Assembly (NCBI GenBank): GCA_023091665.1
Contig: JALJCQ010000015.1
Span: 1-64,000 of the forward strand
DNA: 64,000 bases
Direction of reading: 5' to 3'
Origin: Pythium myriotylum
Taxonomy: Eukaryota; Oomycota; Peronosporomycetes; Pythiales; Pythiaceae
The position numbers were made by a program, and so were the translations under genes. Below, piece by piece: positions 1-9,624 of this stretch. The first letter of the stretch is position 1. Every line of letters begins with the position of its first letter. The notes beneath the pieces were generated by a model. It saw only the letters and a program-made list of their open reading frames with translations. It was not told the origin of the DNA and searched no databases.

Positions 1-1
1 T

Positions 2-394
2 GGCGTGATCGGCGGTCGAAGACCGGACTGATCTGGAGCTTCCTGAGGAGACGAATGAAGATCCGCGCGTGTCTCAGTCTGGGGAGACTGTGGACTTTGT
101 GGTGAAGCGTAACAGCCAGCTTGCCGAAAGACGGTCCTTTGCGTTATCATCTGTGGAGAATCGATGTTGGGATAACTTTAATCAGGGCGAGTTGGCATGA
201 CAGCCAGCTGAGCGGATGAGGACTGTTCGACTGGTAAAGATTATCAACGACCGCTTGGGCGCACTGGTTGAGTGAATGCGCGGAGTGCAGTGCCGGGTTC
301 CTTTAAAGACCTGCTGGTTTCAGATGAAGGGTGTGATGGCTGGGTGAAGTGTATCCGTACATTCATGGAAACACCTGAGGCAACATTTCTGGCG
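2..394. repeat. Direct repeat, left copy (~393 bp)
   Basis: This stretch is repeated almost exactly at 611-1002 in the same orientation. The left copy has one extra base near position 155 (ttatcatc against ttacatc). The two copies diverge abruptly after the shared sequence acatttctggcg. It lies within decayed coding sequence, so it is a local segmental duplication of a pseudogene and not a mobile-element terminus. Confidence 0.9.
9..200 (+). pseudogene. Unidentified gene fragment, left copy
   Basis: One frame is open for 63 codons (9-197) and ends at a TGA at 198-200. Its composition looks like real protein (for example a stretch reading ETVDFVVKRNSQLAERRSF). Coding-like text continues downstream only by changing frame (for example around 215-280), so the gene is broken. 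I do not recognise the family. The second copy of this segment (611-1002) has a 1-base deletion that shifts this frame, which confirms that it is not under coding constraint. It could be an old transposon gene or a decayed host gene; no function can be assigned. Confidence 0.45.
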
Positions 395-610
395 AAGACG
401 ATTGGAGGATCGTGAAGCCTCTGGTTCCGGTTAACGTCGGTTACCGTACCCCCCCCCCCCCCCCCCCCCCCCCCACCTAACTAGGAGACCATCTAGATGA
501 GCTGGTCGAAGGGGTCATACAAACGAGAAACACACCTGCTCAACACACAGCACTTGCGCGAACGAATCAAACCGCGAAGAAGTCGACAGGCGGGAGTAAT
601 GAGAAGTGGC
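395..610. other. Spacer between the direct repeats
   Basis: These 216 bp of unique sequence separate the two repeat copies. They contain the poly-C tract at 449-474. No ORF or RNA gene is recognised. Confidence 0.6.
449..474 (+). repeat. 26-base C homopolymer
   Basis: An uninterrupted run of 26 C follows ttaccgta and precedes acctaactagg. It may be a genuine mononucleotide tract able to form a C/G-quadruplex structure. It may also mark a join or sequencing artefact, because long C runs are unusual outside telomere-like or homopolymer-error contexts. Confidence 0.95.
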
Positions 611-1002
611 GGCGTGATCGGCGGTCGAAGACCGGACTGATCTGGAGCTTCCTGAGGAGACGAATGAAGATCCGCGCGTGTCTCAGTCTGGGGAGACTGT
701 GGACTTTGTGGTGAAGCGTAACAGCCAGCTTGCCGAAAGACGGTCCTTTGCGTTACATCTGTGGAGAATCGATGTTGGGATAACTTTAATCAGGGCGAGT
801 TGGCATGACAGCCAGCTGAGCGGATGAGGACTGTTCGACTGGTAAAGATTATCAACGACCGCTTGGGCGCACTGGTTGAGTGAATGCGCGGAGTGCAGTG
901 CCGGGTTCCTTTAAAGACCTGCTGGTTTCAGATGAAGGGTGTGATGGCTGGGTGAAGTGTATCCGTACATTCATGGAAACACCTGAGGCAACATTTCTGG
1001 CG
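611..1002. repeat. Direct repeat, right copy (~392 bp)
   Basis: This is the second copy of 2-394, with one base deleted relative to it. Beyond 1002 the right copy continues into further coding-like sequence that the left copy lacks, so the right copy is probably the original and the left copy the truncated duplicate. Confidence 0.9.
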
Positions 1003-1500
1003 TACTTGCGTACGCACTCGTTTGTCAGGCGGTTCGATGGTGCGCGAGGACGTATTGTGCCCATTGTGGGCGGCACAACGTGCAGCGCGATTCTTCGGGA
1101 TCAACATTTCGGATAGTGCACGCGACGACTATTTGGAGTCCTTAAAGAATTTGCCGGTAAAGATCGTTCCTTGGGTACGGCTTATCCGGGAGTGCGCGCT
1201 TTCTTGTAGGCAATGGGAGTACCCATTGGCTGGAAAGTCGCAGAAAAGAACCTGTATCGTGCGCAGTTGACTGGCAGTGCACGGGTGCTTGAAGTGATGC
1301 AGGAGGGTGGAGTATATTTGCTGCCTGTGGTGGTACCACCGTTTTCGTGGGGCCATATTGTTGTTGTTGCCCTCTGAAAGATGGAGTCGAAGGTGGTAAT
1401 CCTTTGGTAATCCTTCATAGCCCGGAAGCTCAGAATTTTGAGGGCTTGCACTGGCGTAAGGATATCGCTTACGTTCGCAAAATCGAGCTCAAGTAGGTCG
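880..1500 (+). pseudogene. Unidentified broken gene, downstream part
   Basis: Coding-like text runs left to right but jumps frames. One fragment is open at 880-1116, another at 1022-1270. A third ends around 1490 and includes a GHIVVV-like segment, then, after a frameshift near 1370, a stretch reading NPLVILHSPEAQNFEG. Several frame changes and in-frame stops mean no intact product. The last part faintly resembles the end of papain-like or OTU-like peptidase domains (hydrophobic strand around a His), but this is a weak impression and I do not assign the family. It lies just outside the tRNA/retroelement array and probably represents the pre-existing flank. Confidence 0.4.
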
Positions 1501-1799
1501 AGTCTAAGACCCTATGCCAATAAAACAGCCCGGTGCAACATGAGGCGTATCGGTGTTTCGTAGGGAGTCTAGCCAATCAGATTCGCCGTTGGGAAAGGTC
1601 ATGGATAGGCATTTGTTGGCGTCGCATCGGTCACCCCATAGCTCAGGCGGTTTGGGCGGGCGAATTCCAGTGGGGACAACGACGAATTGATCACCACTGC
1701 AAAGGACTGTGACGTGGTTCGGCGACTGTTGGGCCTACTGAGATTTAGGCGAACGACCTCGAAACCGTCGCAATACACTCTTGAGTAATTGTTGAAATC
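1501..1799. other. Unassigned junction region
   Basis: This region lies between the broken gene and the first recognisable sequence of element copy E1. It should contain the 3' end of E1, but the 18-bp E tail (TTTCAAGGCGTCTGTATT) and a clean partial tRNA are both absent. An A-box-like TAGCTCAGGCGG occurs in the stretch around 1635-1650 and a weak similarity to the tRNA target at 1567-1580. No gene is visible. Confidence 0.5.
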
Positions 1800-2063
1800 G
1801 CGGGAGAAGGTGTTTATGCCCTGGATTTCTTTTGCGCTAGAAAACGTATTGCAAACAACCGCATGTTGTTTTGCATGAAGGCACCGAGTGAAGGCGTAGA
1901 CTGGAGACTTGACACACAACCCGAAGCGAAGATTGTTGCACTTCGTCATACACCGGGCGAAGCCACGCGCGCACATGAGCACCCCCTGTCGTATATGTCA
2001 CACGCAATGCTCACACAGTTGGCATCGGGGGCCGCCATAAAACAGTGGCCAATTGCTCTCAGT

Positions 2064-5000
2064 TCACCGCAGGTGAAGCACCACTGCACGGATGACTTGC
2101 CATAGGTCTTGGATTTCTTCTGCGTGGTCCTTCCAGACGGGAGCAACGCGGATGGCTTTACCGAAGACAATGTCGGTCCAGGAGGGTCGAGATGGGAAGA
2201 ACACCGACATATCCCGGAAGATATCACGCCATATCACAGTTGGCAGTACACACTCGAAGAACAAATGACGCGCCGTCTCCACTGAGTTGCAGCCTGGTCG
2301 AACACAGTAGACGATGCCGGGATTCGACACCGTCATGAACGAGAAGCGCGAGCGAGTCGGTAACAAGCCGTACGCCAAGCGGAACTGGAGGTCTTCGTAA
2401 ATCGTGAGGAGCAACGCACGCAGACGCTTGCGGAGCTTGTTAAATCGCAGGACCACGCCCGTAGGCGCTCGAGGGTCGTGGAAGAACAACGGGTGGGTTC
2501 TCGTCGGCTCTGGAGCTTGCCACACCAGGCGGAGCAGCTGGGATCGTGGAATGCGCGGCACCCAGCACACACGGTCGTTGATCTTCACGCCGACTCGCGG
2601 ATGATGGTGCTCAGGCGCCGTCGGTAGCACTCCATCGACAGGGACAGAGCACATTGTGCACAGACGCCCGAATACTTGTGTGGCTTCCCCGTGAAGCTTG
2701 AGCAGCCACGTGTACTGTCGGTACGGGGTGATGGAGACTTGAGTGTAGTCGACATGTCGCTCAGCAAACTCGATTGCGCTTGGCCACTTGTTGCCTTCGC
2801 CAGCAAAGTCACGAAGAGATCGCAGCTGAAAGACGCGGGCAACTTGCCGACGGAAGCTTCGTTGCGGCTCTGCGATCATGCTGAGAGAGCGATGTTGAGA
2901 CGGCGTTGTGTCGGAACGGCTAGTTGGGAGGAACTGGAAATTCTTGTCGCCATGGAACCAGATCGGTTGGTCGAGTGCAGACGCAAGCCGTTCTTCTGGG
3001 GGGAGGTCGAGCCACGACACCGGCCACTTGATACCGTACCAAGTCTTCCAGGCCGCACGCCACCACGAAGAGAGCTGGTCCCACTCGATCGAGCCTCGAT
3101 GCCGCCACGGACTGACGGAGAGGAAGTCGAGTGGCCTCTGCGAGCCCCACCGCGGAAGACTGATCCGCAGCAGCTCAACTCCCGCTACCGTCCAGTTGCC
3201 GGTCGTCGATGTTGAAGCTGCCGTGAACTGAAGCAGGAGCTGCAGTGACTGTCGCTTGAGCACACCGTCGAGACTCGGTACCTGCAGACCCCTAGACTCG
3301 CGCGGCAGGTTGACAAATTCGTTCGAGATCAGCTGGACATGCCGAGCGTCGCGTTCATACCGCCGACTCAAGACGAAACGATGCAGCGCGGCTTGCCACT
3401 TCTTCACTCGTCCGGGTGGCACATCAACGTGAGCAGTGTAGTGCCACAGGCGCGAGAGCACCATGGTCTGGGCGACGAGGAGCCTGCCTTGGAGCGTCCG
3501 TGCGCGCCGAAACCACTGCTTGAACCCGTCGAAGAAGCGTCGATCGAGATCTTCAACAATCAACTCCGTCGTGCGTCGTTGGCCAAAAAGGAGACCGAGG
3601 AACTTGACCGTGGAGTCTTCATCGAGAACATGCACACCTGGAATGCCCGGACATCGCCGCGTTCGATGCAGCGACATCAGCACACACTTGTTAACGTTGA
3701 GCTTGGCGCCGGAGCCTCGACAGTATTCTTCGGCCAACCCAAGTTGCGCCTCGACACCAGCGATAGAGCCCGACAGTAACGTCGAGTCGTCGGCGAAGAA
3801 AACACTCGTGACGGTGGCATCCGCTGTCAAGCAGATCCTATGTTCTTCGTGCTGGCGGAGTAGGTTACCAAGCCGCTCGATAACAAGCAGGAACAGCAGC
3901 GCCGACAACGGATCACCTTGCTTGACTCCGCGCGTTGGGCAGAGAGGGTCTTGCACGAAGCCGTTGATCATGAGATGCGCGTGTGGTCGAGTGTACAGGA
4001 GCTTCACCCACCCCGAGAACGCCCCGCCACATCCCATCCGATCGAGCACCTGAAACATGTAGTTCCAGTTGGCGCGGTCATACGCCTTCTCAAAGTCGAG
4101 GAACATGGCGTAGGCTTCTTCGTCGCGCGCGGTGACGAGGTCTTGCAGGTCACTCACGAAACGAACGTGGTGGTGTAACGAGCGACCACGCACGAACGCC
4201 TTCTGGTCTTGGTGCACGAGCTTGGTCAGGAACAGCTGCAGTCGGAACGCGAGAACCTTCGACAGCGCCTTCACGTCGACACCCATCAAAGCAATTGGGC
4301 GATAGTTGCCTGGGTCAGCTCGGGATCCCTTCTTGTGCAGCAGACTGATCGCAGACTGGCGTTGGCACCGAAGGAGCTCTCCTCGCTGTAGCTGGTAGTT
4401 GAACACGATCTCCAGGCATTCACCGAACACGTCAGGAGCCACTTGGTAGAAGGCAGCTGGAAGTCCGTCCATCCCGGGTGCCGACGATGCCCGCATCTTC
4501 TTGATTGCACTAGCGATGTCCGCCGCTGTGATCGGAGCGTTGAGGATATTTTGCTCGTCTTCAGACAGTCGGCAGTCGATCGTGTCGAGCATCCGGTCAA
4601 TCTGGCTCTGCTCGGGTGCGTGGACGACAACACCACTGCGCTCGTCATCGCCCATGATACCACCCCAGTGCTGATTGAAGACAGCCACGATATCTGCGGG
4701 ATTGCTGGAGGCAGAGCCATCTTGAAGCCGCACTTCTTCGATGCTGACTCTCCGCAAGGATCCGTCCAGCGGCCGAAAGAAGTACTTGGATGACTTCTCC
4801 GCGTGTTGAGCCTGGAAGTCGAAAGCCGAGTCTTGGTTGTAAAGCCGTGCCGAGTTGATGCTGTCCTGGTAAGCCGTCAGTGCGGTCTGGAACACCGTCT
4901 GCGCGAGATCGCTTCGCTCCGACCGGTATGTAGCAGCCGCGTGGACAAGTGCTTGACGAGCTTCTGCGATGGCGGTCTCACCTTGACGCTTCAACCTGCG

Positions 5001-5996
5001 CTGCAGAGCTTGAAGCTGTCGACGCATGTCCTTCTTCCACTTGTGCCACATCTTGCCTGGGTTGGAGGAGCGCCGTAACGCAGCAAGCACAGTCGTCGCT
5101 TCGCCTTGGATAGCTTCAACGATATCGGGGAAGTCGAGCATCGCCGACTGGAAACGCCAGTACCCGTGGCCTTGAGGCTGGCTCATCGCGCGCAACACGA
5201 TTTGATGTGCGAGATGGTCGCCGGCACCCTTGGGCTCAAAGTACGAGGAATCACCGTATAGCGCGGTGCAGAAGTCTTCTGACATGAGGATGTAGTCGAG
5301 ACGGTTATGTCGAGGCTGTGGACCAGTGTAGACGCGTTCGTCGGGATGGTGGATTCGCCAGGCATCCACGACACCGAGCTGGGCCAACCACGCCACACAC
5401 GCGTTACCGCCGGTTGTCCCTGTCGCCCTTGGATCCGACGCATCGACGAGTGGGTCGAGTGGCGTGTTGAGATCACCGAGCACCAGGTGAGTCGCATTGT
5501 CTTCGAACACTTCGTACGGTAGCGCTTCGAAGAACCCCCTCTTCTCGAAGTTATCGACTGGCGCGTACACGTTGTGGATGTAGATCGGAGCACCGTTCGC
5601 GACGACCCGGACGACCAAGTAGCGGCCTGGAATAGTCAACGAAGACTGCTCACAAGCAGACTGAAAGCCGGGAAAGTCGGAGCGGAGCACGGTCATGACA
5701 CCACCCGATCGTGCAGCGACTGCGACTTGACTGTGCGCGTTGGTGTCGCTGACGAAGAGGTGGTGTTGAAATCTGGAGTCATGGTGGAATTGGAGCGTTG
5801 CAAGATGATGCGAGTCGCGCAGCTTGGTCTCTTGGACGCACGAGAGACTGTTCTTGATGAGCTGGTTCTCGATCAACAGGTGGCCGTTCTTCCTGATCCC
5901 GTTGGTGTTCACCGTCAACAGACTGATGTTCTCCCACGAGACCTCGGCCGCGTCCGCCTCGACCGCTTTAGCAGTCGAGGCAGAGCGGCCCGGCAC
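2064..5996 (-). pseudogene. ORF2 of E1 (endonuclease/RT), prematurely terminated
   Basis: The product is homologous to the 1388-residue ORF2 protein of E2 but stops after 1310 residues. Comparison with E2 shows that the Trp codon at about residue 1311 has become TGA (complement of 2064-2066), which removes the conserved WTERNGR-type motif and the C-terminal ~78 residues. Upstream, the endonuclease motifs (QETK, NVYAP, GDLN, RLDYI, GDH) and the reverse-transcriptase motifs (LDFEKAYD, GVKQGDPLS, FFADDS) are intact. The copy might therefore still give an almost complete enzyme, but loss of the tail and decay of the downstream DNA argue that it is inactive. The frame opens without an ATG, as in the other copies. 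Confidence 0.85.
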
Positions 5997-6102
5997 CTAG
6001 TGTCGCGACGCCGTTGACAGACGTGAGCTGGAGAACAGCTTCGTCGTCGGGGAAGTACAGGCCGCACGTGCGAAGATACTCGAGGTCGTCGAGAAGCTCG
6101 CC

Positions 6103-8547
6103 TTACCACTGGATCTTCTCCCACACGGCAAAGATCTGCGCGCCCAGGTCGGAGCGCAGCAGTGCCAACAGCACGTTGGGATGGAGCAGACGACCGTTGA
6201 GTGCTGGAATCCACCCGACTGGAGCTCCGGTGAGGCGGTGGATCCACATGTCGCTCTGGAAGATCTGCGGCGCCGTGCACATGAGCATCAACTCGAACAA
6301 CGAGAGCGCGCACGTGGCTCGCAAGAGCGCCGACATCCGCTCATCACGATACCACCGTCCCGTCATCTTGAAGATGTCATTGCGATCCTTCGGCAGCTTC
6401 TCACCGTAGTGCGCAGCCCACTTGTGCGCGAAGGTCGTACACGAGTTTGGATCAGTCGCGCTCAACACACGATTGATCATGTGGAGCTGTGCGAGTTCCT
6501 TGACGTTGCCGCTGAGGTCACTCATCTCACCGAGCAGCACGGAGTTGAACGCGAGCGGGGACTTCCCACCGGCAAGATGGCCGATCGTATCTGGGTTGGC
6601 CGTACTGCGGAGGGTCTTCCGAAGCGACTCCGCACGAACGTCAGCTGCAGCGATGTGGTTCGACTGGAGCTGGAGGTCGGCGGTAGGCTCGGTCGTCTCG
6701 AGTTCGGCGAGGATCTCTTGGATCGACGTCGCTTCCTTCGTCTTCATGACCAGAGTGTGATGCTTGGTCAAGAAGTGGCTCGACTCCTTGCTGGTCTTGA
6801 TCGTGTCGGGGCCCTTGACCTTGCGAGGCACGATCTGGAAACGCGGCAGGCTCGACTCGTTGAGCGCCACATTGCAGCAGTCGAGTTCGAACTCGATGGA
6901 GTTCAACACTTCGAAGTAGTTGCTCGTCGCGATTCCTTGCACGGGCTTCGGTCGCGCCTTTTGCAACATGTCTGCAAAGTCGTCGGCGTAGCGCGAGCGC
7001 TTGCCCTTCGACTTGGTTGGCTTGGTGCTGTTGTCCGGACGATCTGCGTTGGACGCTGGCAGGCCGAGCGGCGGTGGCGGCGGCGACAGAGACTTGGCAC
7101 CTGACTGCGGACTACCTGGTGGAGTCAACAGCGATCCCGCGTGCGTACCGACCGAGATGACGCTTGCAGAGTCTTGCGACTTGGATTCCGCGTGAGAGAC
7201 ACCGTTCTTCACCGCGTCTGCGTACGAGGTCGGGGCAGCCGGCTCGGACGGTTGCACTGATGCTGGAGGAGTGGGCATGCTGAGCTTGTCCAAGTCCAAC
7301 GCGCGTGGCGGCACCTGACCGAAACCACGTCGCTGGGACGGGAACGCGGCGTCGCGCGCCAGAGCTGGGTACATGCGGCTGCCGAAGATGACTTGGTCGC
7401 ACGTGAAGCCTTGCACACACAGCGCTCGCGGGCACGTCGCACTTCGAAAGTAGACGCGCCACGTTGCTGTCGTCATTCCGGACGCGAGGTTGACGTCGCG
7501 GAACGTGTCGTAGATCGGCTCGCTCCCGATGTCAAAGAACGCGCGCAGAAGACCTTCGTTGTCGAAGTTGCTGTCGACGCTCGAGATGTCGATGTAGAAG
7601 CGATCGGCGAGGACGTTGATCTGCTCGGTGACCACGGGGCTCCCGTTGTCCTTGAGGAAAGACGCCATGATCTTGTTGATGCCGGTACGTTCGAACGCGC
7701 GACCAGTGTCGATGGTCATCACGTAGCGAGCGCGCGGAAGCTCGTACGGGCGCGCTTGCTCAACCGACGTGAAGAGCGAGGCCCAGTCGCCACCGTTCTC
7801 GTACAGCGCGTCGATCGCCTCGATATCCGCAGCGCACGGTCGAGGCAGCACCACACGACTGGCCGCCGAGACGGGAGTTCTGTCGCGGCGGATCTCGGTC
7901 GGACGGCGAAGCAGAGCACCAAGCGAAGGCGTCGCACCTGCCGCGCTGGCAGGCGGTTGATGAGCATCCGGAATCGGATCCGGGGTCGACTGAGTCGTAG
8001 TCGAGTCTTCAGCAGTTGGATCGTCGGGACTTGAGGCGAGACTGAGTTGGAGCGAGGTCGCGGCCATCATCAAGTCGTCGTCGTCGTCGTCGCCACCGGA
8101 GACTGCAGCATTCGCGTTGGTCGCGGGCGAGTCGGTCGAACTGGATAGCGCGACGGAGATCTCGACCCCAGACGCTACCGGAGCGGAGCCTGTCACGAGC
8201 ACCGTCATACCGGCACCGACATCCACGATGCGGGCGGTAGAGGCGGGTCCGTCGGCGGTTGAAGGAGCGTCGGCGTCGTCGACCGCGGAGGTAGCCGTCG
8301 TGCCGGAGCTGACTGGGGCTTGCGCATTCACTGACTTCGAAGTCACGTGAGATACGGGCGCAGGCGTCGCAGAGTCGTCGGCAGTGTTACTGGCACCATC
8401 CAGACCAGATGGTGGCTCACAATGCGTGAGACTTCCCGAATCTTGTGCAGAGACGGGACGGAGCAGCTGCGCGTGAGGGTTCTCACCCACAAAGTCGAGG
8501 TCGGAGGGAGATGGGCGGGCCGAGTCGATCTGGTTCGCTGGCTTCAT
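6103..8547 (-). pseudogene. ORF1 of E1, internally deleted and truncated
   Basis: This 814-residue version corresponds to the 905-residue ORF1 of E2-E4. Two lesions are visible. First, 47 residues of the central RNA-binding-like region (about residues 311-357 of E2) are replaced by one Asn, an in-frame 138-bp loss. Second, a Gln codon CAA after ...EKIQW has become TAA, so the last 45 residues are missing and the stop falls before the ORF1/ORF2 overlap. The ATG at 8547 and the Ser/Thr/Ala/Pro-rich N-terminus are conserved. Both changes would be expected to impair RNA binding and ORF2 coupling. Confidence 0.85.
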
Positions 8548-8649
8548 CTTCGTTCGGCGGGAAGGCTGGGAGGCTGGTTGGCTGGTTACTTCGGCTGTTT
8601 GCTTGGATCCACTCGTGCTCGACGAGGCAAAACGAGAAGTGAGCCCGTC

Positions 8650-8661
8650 TAGCTCAGTCGG
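8650..8661 (+). promoter_or_regulatory. tRNA A box (reference copy)
   Basis: TAGCTCAGTCGG at tRNA nt 8-19 matches the RNA polymerase III A-box consensus TRGYNNARNGG. The retroelement insertion point (after nt 15-16) falls inside this box, so the partial left-hand tRNA copies lose it while the right-hand complete copies keep it. The same box lies at +7 to +18 in every full unit. Confidence 0.9.
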
Positions 8662-8693
8662 TAGAGCGCACGACTCTTAATCGTGTGGTCGTG

Positions 8694-8704
8694 GGTTCGA
8701 GCCC
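8694..8704 (+). promoter_or_regulatory. tRNA B box (reference copy)
   Basis: GGTTCGAGCCC at tRNA nt 52-62 is a perfect RNA polymerase III B box (GGTTCGANNCC). It is present at +51 to +61 in all 29 full copies. Confidence 0.93.
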
Positions 8705-8720
8705 CACGGTGGGTGTTTCC

Positions 8721-8730
8721 TTTTCCTTTT
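8721..8730 (+). terminator. Pol III T-run terminator (reference copy)
   Basis: Two TTTT runs (8721-8724 and 8727-8730) lie 5 and 11 nt after the tRNA discriminator base, preceded by TTT at 8716-8718. Four or more T on the sense strand is the normal RNA polymerase III stop. Units at 49102 and 50011 have lost the second T4 (it reads CCCTTT) but keep the first. Confidence 0.8.
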
Positions 8731-9005
8731 GCCCCTCTTTTCTTCACCCGTCGACACCATCCAGCCGTCGCTCTCCTCTTCGCCTTGCTTGCTCTTCCGT
8801 CGCCTCGCCTCGAAAATCCATCCTTTCTCTCTCCTTCGACCTTCCTGCCCTGCCGTTCTCGTACATCCTACCGCGTACCTCTTCCTGCTTTGGCGCTGCT
8901 TCACACTCTTGTCAACGGACCTCACATCGGACAAAACGAGCACAGCGCACACCACACTACGCCGTAGCTCTCGACCACCTTCTCAGCCTCACAAAGTACA
9001 AGACG

Positions 9006-9299
9006 ATGAGTGAGATCACGGCCGAGAGCAAGCTCGAGACCAAGAGCAAGCGCGAGCACAAGACCACGCCCGAGACCAAGACCAAGAGCAAGCCCGAGAC
9101 CAAGGCCAAGACCAAAACCAAGACGGCTCCACTCCACGCCGCCACCTCGCGAGCGACGCCATCACTCCACACTGCGTGGTGCATCCGCCGACGCGATTGT
9201 CTCGATCGTCTCGATCGACCCCGGACCCGAACGACATTCGGACATTCGGGCATTCGGGCATTCGGACATTTGGTCAGGTGCGCTCGCGTGCGCACGTGA
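9006..9299 (+). CDS. Short Lys-rich ORF in each array unit (doubtful gene)
   Basis: An ATG-started frame of 97 codons lies 363 nt after the tRNA start in every unit. Residues 1-42 are strongly Lys/Thr/Glu-rich (start MSEITAESKLETKSK), with 10 of 11 Lys codons being AAG, the codon read by the adjacent tRNA. The second half is Arg-rich and includes a translated CATTCGG microrepeat. Two alleles recur between units: Ile or Ser at residue 4, and Gly or Asp in the FGHS(G/D)IRAFG segment. No known domain is recognised. Near-identity of units makes conservation uninformative, and the purine-rich AAG/GAGACC composition may simply be low-complexity DNA. I judge it more likely non-coding spacer than a real gene. 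Confidence 0.2.
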   Translation: MSEITAESKLETKSKREHKTTPETKTKSKPETKAKTKTKTAPLHAATSRATPSLHTAWCIRRRDCLDRLDRPRTRTTFGHSGIRAFGHLVRCARVRT

Positions 9300-9551
9300 C
9301 AGAGTGCGCGGGTGACTGTTGTTGTTGTTGTGAGGGTGCGAGAAGGAGATAGAAGTGAAGCAATGTTTGTGGGGTGTTTGTATTGTATTTGTGTGTGATG
9401 TTTGAAGGCGGGCGGCGGTAGCGTGGTGTTTGTGTGGTTGTTGGGGTGTGTTGTGTGGTGTGAGGGTGTGTGTGGGCGCGTTGTGGTGGTTGTGGCGTGT
9501 GTGTGTTTGTGCGTGGTATGTGTACTGAAATGTGATAGGTAGGTGGTGTAA

Positions 9552-9624
9552 GCCCGTCTAGCTCAGTCGGTAGAGCGCACGACTCTTAATCGTGTGGTCG
9601 TGGGTTCGAGCCCCACGGTGGGTG
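9552..9624 (+). tRNA. tRNA-Lys(CTT), array copy 2
   Basis: This full 73-nt copy is identical to copy 1 and starts exactly 909 bp after it. Its 5' flank is the G/T-rich array spacer. The unit carries the Ile/Gly variant of the spacer ORF. Confidence 0.95.

Larger units (their letters stand above)
1800..8642 (-). mobile_element. L1-like retrotransposon copy E1, decayed
   Basis: This minus-strand non-LTR element has its 5' end at 8642, directly abutting tRNA copy 1, and its ORF order (ORF1 then ORF2) runs right to left. It is homologous to E2-E4 throughout its coding region but is clearly older. ORF1 carries a 138-bp in-frame deletion and a premature stop, ORF2 carries a premature stop, and the sequence after that stop has drifted. 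The 5' UTR is 95 nt (8548-8642), as in E2. Its 3' end is not bounded by the usual partial tRNA, so it may be truncated, rearranged, or inserted at a different target that has since decayed. It forms the left edge of the tRNA array. Confidence 0.85.
8643..8715 (+). tRNA. tRNA-Lys(CTT), array copy 1
   Basis: The 73 nt fold as a standard cloverleaf: acceptor GCCCGTC with GGTGGGT, D-stem GCTC/GAGC, anticodon stem CACGA/TCGTG around loop CTCTTAA (anticodon CTT, reading Lys AAG), T-stem GTGGG/CCCAC around TTCGAGC, and discriminator G. CCA is not encoded and there is no intron, as expected for a eukaryotic nuclear gene. The acceptor stem contains three G-U pairs (1-72, 5-68, 6-67), which is unusual. 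It is transcribed by RNA polymerase III from internal boxes and followed by T-runs. This is the reference copy for the 28 others; its 5' flank is the 5' end of E1 rather than an array spacer. Confidence 0.96.

Noticed and set aside
1567..1580. GTCTAGCCAATCAG as the left target duplication of E1
   Set aside because: It matches the tRNA start only with gaps and changes and is not followed by the E tail. It is too weak to call, and is mentioned only as a possibility in the E1 finding.
1635..1700. A tRNA-like module in the presumed E1 3' UTR (TAGCTCAGGCGG)
   Set aside because: The A-box consensus fits but no B box or T-arm follows within tRNA distance.
8685..9299. Long frame starting inside the tRNA T-arm and running through the spacer (about 204 codons)
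   Set aside because: Its first part reads through the tRNA T-arm and polymerase III terminator region and uses the pyrimidine-rich DNA as Ser/Pro/Leu text. Only the ATG at 9006 is even a possible start. The other overlapping frames on both strands are low-complexity shadows.
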